This document shows positions 1-6,605 of a stretch of 7,806 nt of DNA, one piece after another (within the stretch, counting starts at the first letter, position 1; each line of letters opens with the position of its first letter). Origin of the DNA: Desulfocapsa sp. (GTDB taxonomy: Bacteria > Desulfobacterota > Desulfobulbia > Desulfobulbales > Desulfocapsaceae); assembly GCA_020717935.1 (NCBI GenBank), contig DYDK01000079.1:1-7806 (forward strand), written 5' to 3'. The position numbers and the translations under genes are program-made. The notes under the pieces were generated by a model. That model was not told the DNA's origin, did not search any database, and worked only from the letters and a program-made list of their open reading frames with translations.

Positions 1-165
1 CGGAGTACAGGATAGGTGCGTTTAAAAAACGGTAAAAAACACCAAAAACAACCATGTACTGTTGCGCTGTCAGTAAAAAATAAAATTAGCACCACAAGCA
101 TGTGAGCCTATGCACAAATCCCCTGCGTAAAACTCGACGAGAGGGGGTTTCCGTTCAGGCACTAT
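1..165. other. Non-coding flank downstream of dxs
   Basis: No ORF with a credible start and ribosome binding site is visible here. The first 90 bases are rich in A-runs. A short inverted repeat, TACTG (57-61) with CAGTA (71-75), encloses a 9-base loop. A second weak one, AAATCCCCT (116-124) with AGGGGGTTT (142-150), could be the end-of-transcript hairpin for dxs, but it lacks a following T-run on the minus strand and contains one mismatch in that orientation. I see nothing else. Confidence 0.5.
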
Positions 166-2070
166 CTACCGTTTCATCAGCTCCATGGCGGCACTGACAA
201 TGGCAGATGAATCTAATCCGCTGTTTTTCCAGAGAGTCTTTTGATGGCCATGCTCGATGAAATGGTCAGGGTGGGCAAGCAGCGTGCTTTTCACATGGAA
301 AATGTGGCGGCTTGACAGCAGTTCCAGCACCGCGCTGCCCCAGCCGCCTTGCCCGACATTATCTTCAATAGTCATGATTCGTCCGGTCTGCTGGGCCCAG
401 AAGCTGATCAGGTCACCATCCATTGGTTTGATAAAGCGGGGATTGATGACCGCCGCATCAATCCCCAGTTTCTGTAAACCTTCTGCCGCTTGCAAGGCCG
501 GATAAACGCGATTGCCAATGGGGAGCAGGAGAATGTCCCGGCCTTCCCGCAACACTTCCCCTTTACCGATGGCTATTTTTTTTAGTTCGCCGGCCAGCGG
601 CACACCTTCTCCCGCTCCCCGAGGATAACGAACGGCACAGGGCCCATGATGGCTAATGGCCGTGTGCAGCATGTGTTGCAGTTCGTCCTCATCTTTGGGG
701 GCCATAAAACATAAATTGGGGATATAGCGCAGGAAAGAGATGTCAAAGACGCCATGGTGGGTGGGGCCGTCATCGCCGACAACGCCGCCGCGATCAATGG
801 CCAGCGTCACTGGCAGATTGGGCAGGCAGACATCGTGGATGATCTGATCGACCGAGCGTTGAAAAAAAGAAGAGTAAATGGCCACCACCGGCCGCATTCC
901 CTCCAGGGCCAGGCCAGCAGCAAAGGTAACGGCGTGCTGCTCGGCAATGCCCACATCAAAAAAACGGTCGGGAAACTCTCTGGCAAAATCGCTCAGGCCC
1001 GTGCCATCGGGCATAGCTGCGGAAATGGCGACAATTTTTGGGTCGGTTGCCGCCAGTTTGATCATGGTCTTGCCAAAGACCTTGGTGTAGCTGATGGTAT
1101 CATCCGTGGGTTTGGGGACACCCGTTTTCAGGTCAAAGGGGCCAAGGCCATGATAATTATTGGGGTTGTCCTCAGCAGGCTGGTATCCTTTTCCTTTGAT
1201 GGTCAGGACATGCACCAGTACCGGGCCATCAAGGTTATTACGAACATTTTCGAGTGTCGGAATCAACTCGTCCAGTTCATGGCCACGGATGGGGCCGACA
1301 TAGTAAAATTTCAGGGCCTCAAAGAGCATCCCCGGGGTGAAAAAACATTTGAAATTCTCTTCACTTTTTTTGAGAAAGGCAAGGATGTTGTCGCCAATGC
1401 CATGCATCTCCCGTAGCCTGGCCGCAATATGATTGCGGAGCTGGCTGATCGTCTTGCCGGTCATCTTGCGGTTGAGAAAACTCGATAAGGCCCCGACATT
1501 AGGGGAGATGGACATCTCGTTGTCATTGAGAATCACAATCAGGTTTTTGTCAAGATGACCGGCCTGATTGAGGGCCTCAAAAGCCATGCCAGTGGTCAGG
1601 GAACCATCGCCGATGACTGCTATCACGCGGTTGCTGTCTCGTTTGATGTCTTTGGCTAAGGACATGCCGAGGGCGGCTGAGATGGAGGTTCCGGCATGAC
1701 CGGTTTCCAGGGCATCATAGGGGCTTTCATCAAACTTTGGGAAACCGCTCAAGCCCTTGTATTGACGAAGGGTAGCAAACTTCCCCTGTCGTCCGGTAAG
1801 GAGTTTATGGGCATAACACTGATGGCCCACATCCCAGATCAATTTATCTTCCGGGGTATTAAAAACACAATGCAGGGCCAGGGTCAGCTCCACAACGCCA
1901 AGGCTCGGAGCCAGATGCCCGCCAGTCACGGCTACGGTGCTGATAATGGTCTGGCGAAGATCGGCGGCAATTTGATTCAGCTCGGGTATGGAAAGGGTGC
2001 GCAGATCTCTGGGAGAGTGAATATCAGTGAGGCGAACGATCGTATGGGGTGCAAGGGGGCTGGTCAACAT
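166..2070 (-). CDS. dxs: 1-deoxy-D-xylulose-5-phosphate synthase
   Basis: This cytoplasmic enzyme condenses pyruvate with glyceraldehyde 3-phosphate, using thiamine diphosphate (TPP), to make DXP, the entry step of the MEP isoprenoid pathway. The 634-residue length is normal for the family. Visible signatures in order: GGHLAPSLGVVELT (50-63) with the conserved His52; DVGHQCYAHKLLTGR (80-94); the TPP/Mg site GDGS at 154-157 continuing to LNDNEMSIS (181-189); the catalytic glutamate region GIAEQHA with Glu377; and DRGGVVGDDGPTHHG (426-440) in the pyrimidine-binding/transketolase-like middle domain. The C-terminal transketolase domain follows, with GNRVYPAL and IEDNVGQGG. The only ATG near the expected N-terminus is at 2070, but no good Shine-Dalgarno precedes it. 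The gene lies downstream of xseB-ispA, as often seen, yet two strong hairpins separate it from ispA, so it may have its own promoter or be expressed by read-through. Stop is TAG. Confidence 0.97.
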   Translation of the reverse strand: MLTSPLAPHTIVRLTDIHSPRDLRTLSIPELNQIAADLRQTIISTVAVTGGHLAPSLGVVELTLALHCVFNTPEDKLIWDVGHQCYAHKLLTGRQGKFATLRQYKGLSGFPKFDESPYDALETGHAGTSISAALGMSLAKDIKRDSNRVIAVIGDGSLTTGMAFEALNQAGHLDKNLIVILNDNEMSISPNVGALSSFLNRKMTGKTISQLRNHIAARLREMHGIGDNILAFLKKSEENFKCFFTPGMLFEALKFYYVGPIRGHELDELIPTLENVRNNLDGPVLVHVLTIKGKGYQPAEDNPNNYHGLGPFDLKTGVPKPTDDTISYTKVFGKTMIKLAATDPKIVAISAAMPDGTGLSDFAREFPDRFFDVGIAEQHAVTFAAGLALEGMRPVVAIYSSFFQRSVDQIIHDVCLPNLPVTLAIDRGGVVGDDGPTHHGVFDISFLRYIPNLCFMAPKDEDELQHMLHTAISHHGPCAVRYPRGAGEGVPLAGELKKIAIGKGEVLREGRDILLLPIGNRVYPALQAAEGLQKLGIDAAVINPRFIKPMDGDLISFWAQQTGRIMTIEDNVGQGGWGSAVLELLSSRHIFHVKSTLLAHPDHFIEHGHQKTLWKNSGLDSSAIVSAAMELMKR

Positions 2071-2110
2071 AATAGGGTGAACTCAAACGATCTGGTTAGA
2101 GATTAAAAGA

Positions 2111-2126
2111 GCAAAGAAAGCTTTGC
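2111..2126 (-). terminator. Small hairpin with T-rich tail upstream of dxs
   Basis: GCAAAG (2111-2116) pairs with CTTTGC (2121-2126) around a four-base loop. Read on the minus strand, the hairpin is followed by TCTTTTAA. It could be a weak terminator or attenuator in the dxs leader. The stem is only 6 bp, so this is a tentative call. Confidence 0.3.
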
Positions 2127-2183
2127 GAGTTGGTTATTCAATGACTTCCTTTTGTAGCAGGTTCTCGGTTGTTGACATAACCT

Positions 2184-2224
2184 GCTCATGAAAAACAGCC
2201 CTTGCGGAACTGTTTTTCATGAGC
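2184..2224. terminator. Bidirectional terminator-like hairpin in ispA-dxs spacer
   Basis: GCTCATGAAAAACAG (2184-2198) and CTGTTTTTCATGAGC (2210-2224) form a perfect 15-bp stem with an 11-base loop. The inner part (A5-CAG ... CTG-T5) looks like an intrinsic terminator usable in either direction. On the minus strand it would stop ispA transcripts before dxs. It is also one copy of a dispersed repeat whose second copy is at 7720-7762. Confidence 0.65.
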
Positions 2225-2227
2225 GGT

Positions 2228-2293
2228 TTAAGAGGCCGTTTGCTCTACAAACAACAAAAAAAATCGTTGTTCGTAGAACAAACGGCCTCTTAA
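2228..2293. repeat. Long imperfect hairpin overlapping the ispA stop codon
   Basis: A 15-bp perfect outer stem, TTAAGAGGCCGTTTG (2228-2242) with CAAACGGCCTCTTAA (2279-2293), continues inward after one mismatch with TCTAC/GTAGA (2244-2248 and 2273-2277). After a second mismatch come AACAAC/GTTGTT (2250-2255 and 2266-2271). This gives 26 paired bases over 28 positions with a 10-base A-rich loop. The TAA stop of ispA (2290-2292 on the minus strand) lies in the right arm. It could serve as a transcript-stabilising 3' hairpin or part of a terminator. Because it sits directly beside the 2184-2224 hairpin, the pair may be one composite repeat element. Confidence 0.75.
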
Positions 2294-3234
2294 TGAGACC
2301 GAGTAAAGATGTATTTGGCAATATCTCGCAATGGATCAGCCTTTTCATCAAAATTCTTCAAGGCGATCAGGGCGTTGTTCACGGCGGTCTTGGCTGTATC
2401 ACGGCTGGCATCAATCCCAAAATAAGCAGGGTAGGTGGCTTTGCCGCGGCTCGCATCGCTGCCAGCCGCTTTGCCAAGTTGCTCGGTGGTGGCGGTTGCA
2501 TTGAGAAGATCATCAACGATTTGAAAGGCCAATCCCACCTGTTCACCGTAACAGTGCAAGGCCTCTTGCTGGGACAGGCCGGCGCCAGCAGCGATGGCGC
2601 CGGCCATGATTGAAGCGGTTATCAGGGCGCCGGTCTTGCTTTTATGAATGGCACGCAGGGTCTCAAAAGGAAATTCCTGGTTTTCATGGGCAATATCCAG
2701 GGCCTGGCCACCAACCATGCCCAGTGAGCCTGCGGCCCGGGCAATGTGATGAATAATGGCTAATCGTTTTTCTGCTGGCAATGATGTGGAGTTCTTGTTA
2801 CTGAGCAGGTCAAAGGCCCACGAAAGCAGGCCGTCTCCAGCGAGGATGGCCCCTGCCTCACCATAGAGGATATGGCTGGTGGGCTTGCCGCGGCGCAGAT
2901 CATCATTGTCCATGGCGGGCAGGTCATCATGGATGAGCGAATAGGTGTGGATGCATTCTAAGGCACAGGCAATAGGGAGCAGTTCGGTGTCAGGGGTGGG
3001 GCGATGAGCAATGGCAGCCCCAGCCGCCAGACAGAGAATCGGACGAATTCGTTTGCCGCCGGCAAAGAGGCTGTAACGCATGGCCTCAATATGGGCGGCA
3101 AAAACCCCCTGCTCACTTTCGGATGCGAGCATATACTGTTCCAGCGCCTTCTCGACGATCAGTCGTTGCTCACTGAGATAAATCTTGATCTCCATGATCG
3201 TTCTCGTTAAAAGGGACGGATTCGAGTGGGCCAT
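2290..3234 (-). CDS. ispA: Polyprenyl (farnesyl/geranylgeranyl) diphosphate synthase
   Basis: This all-alpha trans-isoprenyl diphosphate synthase elongates DMAPP/GPP with IPP to make FPP or a similar short-chain product. Its substrates derive from the MEP pathway that dxs initiates. Visible motifs (residues from the 3234 start): GGKRIRP (59-65, IPP binding); the first aspartate-rich motif DDLPAMD at 103-109 followed by RRGKPT; GGQALD (175-180); KTGAL (200-204); and the second aspartate-rich region FQIVDDLLN (237-245), where the usual last Asp is Asn245. GKATYPA (264-270) is typical. The length of 314 is slightly long. Start choice is uncertain: ATG 3234 has a strong GAGGGG ribosome site about five bases upstream, whereas ATG 3195 gives the more family-like N-terminus [11 protein letters not shown]. 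Both overlap xseB, implying translational coupling. The product chain length cannot be read with certainty. Confidence 0.93.
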   Translation of the reverse strand: MAHSNPSLLTRTIMEIKIYLSEQRLIVEKALEQYMLASESEQGVFAAHIEAMRYSLFAGGKRIRPILCLAAGAAIAHRPTPDTELLPIACALECIHTYSLIHDDLPAMDNDDLRRGKPTSHILYGEAGAILAGDGLLSWAFDLLSNKNSTSLPAEKRLAIIHHIARAAGSLGMVGGQALDIAHENQEFPFETLRAIHKSKTGALITASIMAGAIAAGAGLSQQEALHCYGEQVGLAFQIVDDLLNATATTEQLGKAAGSDASRGKATYPAYFGIDASRDTAKTAVNNALIALKNFDEKADPLRDIAKYIFTRSH

Positions 3235-3427
3235 TTTTCCCCTCTTTGATCAGCAGGAGTTCGACCTTGGCTCGGGCTTCGGTCAGGTTGGTGTTACAAA
3301 AGGCGGCCAGTTTGATGCCTTCATCAAATTTTTTGAGACTGGCATCCAGGCTGAGCTCACCGTTTTCCAGTTCTTCAGTGAGCTGTTCAAGGCGAGCGAG
3401 GGCGGTTTCAAAGGTTTGTTTTGCCAT
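3170..3427 (-). CDS. xseB: Exodeoxyribonuclease VII small subunit
   Basis: XseB is the small helical subunit that binds several copies to XseA to form exonuclease VII, a single-strand-specific DNase active from both ends. The 85-residue protein shows the family pattern [21 protein letters not shown] (6-26), then [12 protein letters not shown], then [12 protein letters not shown], consistent with two helices forming a hairpin. The start ATG at 3427 is preceded by AGGAAA at a suitable distance. The hydrophilic tail after residue 62 extends into the ispA start region, giving an overlap of 26 or 65 bases depending on the ispA start. The partner xseA is not in the window. Confidence 0.92.
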   Translation of the reverse strand: MAKQTFETALARLEQLTEELENGELSLDASLKKFDEGIKLAAFCNTNLTEARAKVELLLIKEGKNGPLESVPFNENDHGDQDLSQ

Positions 3428-3520
3428 GGGCGAGTTTCCTGTATTTCTTCTATAGGTTGGGGATGAGCAAGTGATGATAATACCACTTTAGCAAAAAAAC
3501 TGAAAACTTAAATTTCCGCT
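3428..3520. promoter_or_regulatory. Divergent spacer between xseB and xerC
   Basis: These 93 bases must hold the promoters for both the minus-strand xseB-ispA block and the plus-strand xerC-hslVU operon, because the two diverge here. I see only weak matches to a -10 box, for example TATTAT read on the minus strand near 3475-3485, and no convincing paired -35. The call rests on gene arrangement rather than on a recognised promoter. Confidence 0.4.
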
Positions 3521-4426
3521 ATGAAAGAACTCGTCACACAATTTCTACGATTTTTGTTGTATGAAAAGGGTTACTCTGAACACACTATTTCTGGATATCG
3601 GCATGATTTATTGGAATTTATAGAGGGTATTCCTGAAGGGGCAGAGGCAAAGGATATTGAGCCTACGGCCATTCGTCAATTTGTGGTTGGTTTGCACCAA
3701 AAAAACAATGCGGCCACGGTGGCGAGGAAGCTCTCGGCTCTTCGGTGCTTTTTTCGGTTTCTGCGGCAACACAGCGACCTTGCCTTTGATCCTCTGGGTG
3801 GCATTTCAGGTCCGAAGCTTGCTCATCATATTCCGGTTTTTTTGACCGTTGATGAAGTCTTTGCCCTCCTTGAGACCCCAAATGCCAAGGATCGTTTTAT
3901 GACCAGGGATCGGGCCATGTTGGAGTTGCTTTATTCCACCGGAATGCGGGTGGCGGAACTGGTTTCCCGCAATATGCACGACCTTGATTTTGAAGCTGAA
4001 ATGCTTAGGGTTCGCGGCAAAGGAAATAAAGAACGATTGGTACCGGTAGGAAGCCCTGCTTTAGAAGCGGTGCAGGCCTGGCTTCCAAGCCGCCAGCAAC
4101 TGATGCAGGATCGGGCGGGGCGGGGACGGGAGCCGGAGAAAGATGCTCTGTTTCTCAATGGCCAGGGCGGTCGCTTGACCAGTCGCAGCGTAGAACGGAT
4201 GGTTCTGGCATACAGCATCCGGGCTGGAATCCCGCAGACCGTAACCCCGCACGCCCTTCGTCACTCTTTTGCTACTCATCTGCTGGAGATGGGAGCGGAT
4301 TTGCGTTCGGTGCAGGAACTCCTTGGCCATGTCAGTCTGTCAACAACTCAGCGTTACACCCATTTGACCCTTGATCATCTGGCCGAAGTGTATGACAAAG
4401 CCCATCCTCTGGCGAAGAAAAAATAA
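3521..4426 (+). CDS. xerC: Tyrosine recombinase XerC
   Basis: This is a site-specific tyrosine recombinase. With XerD it resolves chromosome dimers at the terminus dif site. The N-terminal SAM-like DNA-binding domain spans about residues 1-90 ([22 protein letters not shown]). The catalytic domain carries the full set of active-site residues: Arg143 in TGMRVAEL, Lys167 in [11 protein letters not shown], His244 and Arg247 in [12 protein letters not shown], His270 in [15 protein letters not shown], and the nucleophile Tyr279. The length of 301 residues is typical. The C-terminus VYDKAHPLA and the position directly before hslV favour XerC over XerD. A phage or integron integrase is unlikely given the housekeeping neighbours. 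The stop is 20 bases before hslV, so the two are probably co-transcribed. No obvious Shine-Dalgarno precedes the start. Confidence 0.93.
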   Translation: MKELVTQFLRFLLYEKGYSEHTISGYRHDLLEFIEGIPEGAEAKDIEPTAIRQFVVGLHQKNNAATVARKLSALRCFFRFLRQHSDLAFDPLGGISGPKLAHHIPVFLTVDEVFALLETPNAKDRFMTRDRAMLELLYSTGMRVAELVSRNMHDLDFEAEMLRVRGKGNKERLVPVGSPALEAVQAWLPSRQQLMQDRAGRGREPEKDALFLNGQGGRLTSRSVERMVLAYSIRAGIPQTVTPHALRHSFATHLLEMGADLRSVQELLGHVSLSTTQRYTHLTLDHLAEVYDKAHPLAKKK

Positions 4427-4446
4427 AAAAATGGAAAATACAAACA

Positions 4447-4977
4447 ATGAAAATACGATCAACAACTATCCTTGCGGTTCGTCATAAAGGAGAAATTGCC
4501 CTTGCCGGTGACGGGCAGGTTTCTTTGGGCAATACAATCATGAAGCACGAGGCCCGCAAGGTGCGGCGGCTTTACCATGACAAGGTGATTACCGGCTTTG
4601 CCGGAGCTACTGCTGATGCCTTTACCCTCTTTGATAAACTGGAGCAGAAACTGGAGCAGTATAATGGCAATCTGTTGCGGGCATCGGTGGAGTTGGCTAA
4701 AGAATGGCGCACCGACAAAATGCTGCGCCAGCTCGAAGCCATGCTGGTGGCGGTTGATGCTGAGCATTCTCTGCTCCTGACCGGCACCGGCGATGTGATT
4801 GAGGCTGATAACGGGGTGCTCGCCATTGGTTCTGGTGGCCCGTATGCCCAATCTGCGGCCCTGGCCCTGATTCGTCACAGTGATCTCGATGCCGAGGCCA
4901 TCTGTCGGGCCTCCATGGATATTGCCGCCTCCATCTGTGTCTTTACTAATCACTCTATTATTGTTGAAAAGATATGA
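4447..4977 (+). CDS. hslV: ATP-dependent protease peptidase subunit HslV
   Basis: HslV is the proteasome-like Thr peptidase. It forms a double hexamer capped by the HslU ATPase and degrades misfolded or regulatory proteins in the cytoplasm. The 176-residue protein matches the family throughout: TTILAV with catalytic Thr6, [11 protein letters not shown] (20-30), [44 protein letters not shown] and FTNHSI near the end. The five residues before Thr6 (MKIRS) would have to be removed to free the nucleophile. In the E. coli protein only Met precedes it, while short propeptides are known in other HslV proteins. Its stop overlaps the hslU start as ATGA. The gene appears intact, but its partner hslU is interrupted, so the peptidase may be idle or work only at a basal level. 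Confidence 0.96.
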   Translation: MKIRSTTILAVRHKGEIALAGDGQVSLGNTIMKHEARKVRRLYHDKVITGFAGATADAFTLFDKLEQKLEQYNGNLLRASVELAKEWRTDKMLRQLEAMLVAVDAEHSLLLTGTGDVIEADNGVLAIGSGGPYAQSAALALIRHSDLDAEAICRASMDIAASICVFTNHSIIVEKI

Positions 4978-5450
4978 ACTCCATTGAATCCGTAGGTGCT
5001 GTAAATCCTTTGCAGTCATTGACTCCCCGAGAGATTGTTGCTGAGCTGGACAAATATATTGTCGGTCAGGCCGACGCCAAACGCTCGGTTGCCATTGCCC
5101 TGCGCAATCGTTGGCGGCGGCAGCAGGTGGAATCTCCCCTGCGGGAAGAGATTGCCCCTAAAAACATTATCATGATTGGGCCCACCGGTGTGGGTAAGAC
5201 CGAGATTGCCAGGCGCCTTGCCACCCTTGCTCAGTCGCCGTTTTTCAAGGTTGAGGCCTCCAAGTTTACTGAGGTCGGTTATGTGGGACGGGATGTGGAA
5301 TCCATGATTCGTGACCTGGTCGAGATTGCCATCAGTATGGTCAAGGCCGAAGAAAATAAGCGAAACGCAGGTTTGGCCGAGGCCAATGCCGAGGAGCGAA
5401 TCCTTGATCTCTTCTTACCAGCATCCCCATCAACGGTAACCCATATTTAA
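4974..5450 (+). pseudogene. hslU: HslU ATPase, N-terminal part, cut by an insertion
   Basis: HslU is the AAA+ unfoldase of HslUV. This fragment holds [17 protein letters not shown] (16-32), the Walker A motif GPTGVGKTE (69-77), the pore loop GYVG (102-105) and the start of the I-domain up to [15 protein letters not shown] (141-155). The next codons, THI then TAA, come from an inserted AT-rich element, so translation ends after 158 residues. The ATG overlaps the hslV stop by four bases (ATGA), pointing to translational coupling. Excising the element with one GTAA copy joins Val155 to Arg-Tyr-Glu of the downstream fragment in frame, giving 481 residues; E. coli HslU has 443. Walker B, both sensors and the HslV-docking tail are absent here, so this product alone should not be an active ATPase. 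Confidence 0.9.
5436..5439. repeat. Left target-site duplication GTAA
   Basis: GTAA sits immediately before the left inverted repeat of the inserted element and recurs at 5585-5588 immediately after the right one. In both copies GTA is a codon in the respective hslU reading frame, and this is why exact excision restores the gene. A 2-bp TA duplication is an alternative reading, but then the outermost base pair of the inverted repeats would not match. Confidence 0.75.
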
Positions 5451-5584
5451 CAGCTTTTTTTGCAACATATTGATATTATTCGATAAAATATTTTCATGGC
5501 ACTACATTTGATGTTTTGGCATGATTTTTATCATAATCAATTCAAATAGTTGTGGCTCATGGCACTACAACTGTTAAATGTGGG
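5440..5584. mobile_element. 145-bp MITE-like element inserted in hslU
   Basis: The element begins CCCATATTTAACAG (5440-5453) and ends CTGTTAAATGTGGG (5571-5584). These are inverted repeats of 14 bp with one mismatch, flanked by the direct repeat GTAA. Its GC content is about 30 percent (44 of 145), clearly lower than the coding sequence around it. It encodes no transposase; the longest ATG-started reading frame I followed is 17 codons (5496-5549). Inside are a 13-bp direct repeat, TCATGGCACTACA (5494-5506 and 5557-5569), and a small hairpin, ATGAT-TTTT-ATCAT (5521-5534). These features fit a miniature inverted-repeat transposable element moved by a transposase encoded elsewhere. I cannot assign the parent IS family from sequence alone. 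Confidence 0.88.
5494..5569 (+). repeat. 13-bp direct repeat pair inside the inserted element
   Basis: TCATGGCACTACA occurs at 5494-5506 and 5557-5569, with starts 63 bases apart. The second copy nearly abuts the right terminal inverted repeat. The left end of the element has no equivalent copy. Such subterminal repeats are often transposase-binding sites, but here that is only a suggestion. Confidence 0.8.
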
Positions 5585-6568
5585 GTAAGATACGAAGGCC
5601 CAGGGGAAAAGAAACATTTTTTTGATGGTTCGGGTGAAGACGCATCGGAACGGGTTGTGGCTACGGCTGAAACAAGAGGAGATGATTCCACCCGTGAAAA
5701 ATTCAGAGCGATGTTGCGCGAGGGGCGGCTGGATGAGCGAGAGCTGGAGCTTGATCTTGCTGAATCGCACGGGACGCCGATGGTTGAGATTATGACCACT
5801 TCGGGGATGGAGGATATGCAGTCGAGTCTTCAGGATGCCTTCAGCAAAATGTTCTCCCAGAAAAAAAAGAAGCGAAAACTCAAGGTTCCCGAGGCCTTCA
5901 AAGGACTGGTCAAGGAGGAGATGGAACGATTGGTTGATATGGATCGGGTGATGAAAGAGGCCCTGAAGCGGACCGAAGATTCGGGGATTATTTTCCTGGA
6001 TGAAATAGATAAAATCGTGTCGCGCAGTGGCGGCGGGCATGGGCCTGAGGTCTCACGGGAAGGGGTGCAACGCGACCTGTTACCCATCGTTGAAGGTTCA
6101 ACCGTGACCACGAAACATGGCATGGTCAAAACCGATCACATCCTGTTTATTGCCAGTGGGGCCTTTCATACCAGCAAACCCTCAGATCTGATTCCTGAAT
6201 TGCAGGGTCGCTTTCCCATTCGGGTGGAGTTGCATTCCCTCGGCCAGGATGAGTTTGTCCGCATTCTTACTGAGCCAGAGAATGCCTTGATAAAACAGTA
6301 TGTTGCTCTGATGGCCACCGAGGGCGTAACATTGATTTTTGAGCCGGAGGCCATTGTGGAGATGGCGAAGATCGCAGTTGAGGTCAATCAGAACATCGAA
6401 GAAATCGGGGCCCGTCGTTTGCACACGGTCTTGGAGCGGGTCTTGGATGAGCTTTCCTTTGACGCTTCGGAGCGGGGAGAGAGTCAATTTGTGGTCAGTG
6501 CGGACTTTGTTCGTCATCAGCTTGATGCCATTGCCAAGGATCAAGATTTGAGCCGATTTATTCTGTAA
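5552..6568 (+). pseudogene. hslU: HslU ATPase, C-terminal part, after the insertion
   Basis: This frame is open from the GTG at 5552, but the first 11 codons are inserted element and authentic HslU resumes at GTA 5585 (RYEGPGEKK). It contains the rest of the I-domain ([25 protein letters not shown]), the Walker B motif [23 protein letters not shown], the sensor-1 region [20 protein letters not shown] with the likely arginine finger, and [10 protein letters not shown] as sensor 2. It ends with the conserved C-terminus LSRFIL that docks into HslV. All motifs are undamaged, so the break is probably recent. No ribosome site precedes GTG 5552, and the reading frame is displaced by two bases relative to the upstream part, so a full-length protein should not be made. 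The fragment lacks Walker A. Confidence 0.9.
5585..5588. repeat. Right target-site duplication GTAA
   Basis: This is the second copy of the 4-bp duplication flanking the inserted element, with the right inverted repeat ending at 5584. Taken with the left copy at 5436-5439, it defines a 149-bp insertion length, which is not a multiple of three. Confidence 0.75.
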
Positions 6569-6573
6569 ATGAA

Positions 6574-6593
6574 AAGATCTTCCTCCTGATCTT
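6574..6593. terminator. Weak hairpin in the convergent hslU/J-domain gene spacer
   Basis: AAGATC (6574-6579) pairs with GATCTT (6588-6593) around an eight-base loop. Read on the minus strand the stem is followed by TTCATTT, so it could end transcripts of the J-domain gene. The stem is short and AT-rich. It is the only structure in this 37-bp spacer between the two converging genes. Confidence 0.4.
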
Positions 6594-6605
6594 CCCCAAA
6601 CTTTC

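Noticed and set aside
754..1416. 220-codon plus-strand reading frame inside dxs
   Set aside because: It is the antisense shadow of a clearly conserved dxs; its translation has no family features and no ribosome site is evident.
2172..2177. Plus-strand -35 box TTGACA in the ispA-dxs spacer
   Set aside because: No acceptable -10 at 16-18 bases and no plus-strand gene downstream for it to drive.
3428..3520. Sigma-54 promoter reading TGG...TTGC upstream of xseB
   Set aside because: The spacing between the two elements is 12 bases instead of the required 8.
4459..5019. 186-codon minus-strand reading frame over hslV
   Set aside because: Antisense shadow of the intact hslV; low-complexity, unconserved-looking sequence.
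5440..5584. Self-splicing intron or intein in hslU
   Set aside because: 145 bp is too short for a group I or II intron, there is an in-frame stop, no intein motifs, and the target duplication is typical of a transposable element.
5552..5584. Genuine alternative start of a separate C-terminal HslU gene at GTG 5552
   Set aside because: No ribosome site upstream and the first 11 codons are the transposon end; kept only as the open part of a broken gene.
5436..5588. Programmed translational bypassing between identical GTA codons across the insertion
   Set aside because: The matching codons are explained by target-site duplication, the stop is three codons beyond the would-be take-off codon rather than adjacent, and inverted repeats point to transposition.
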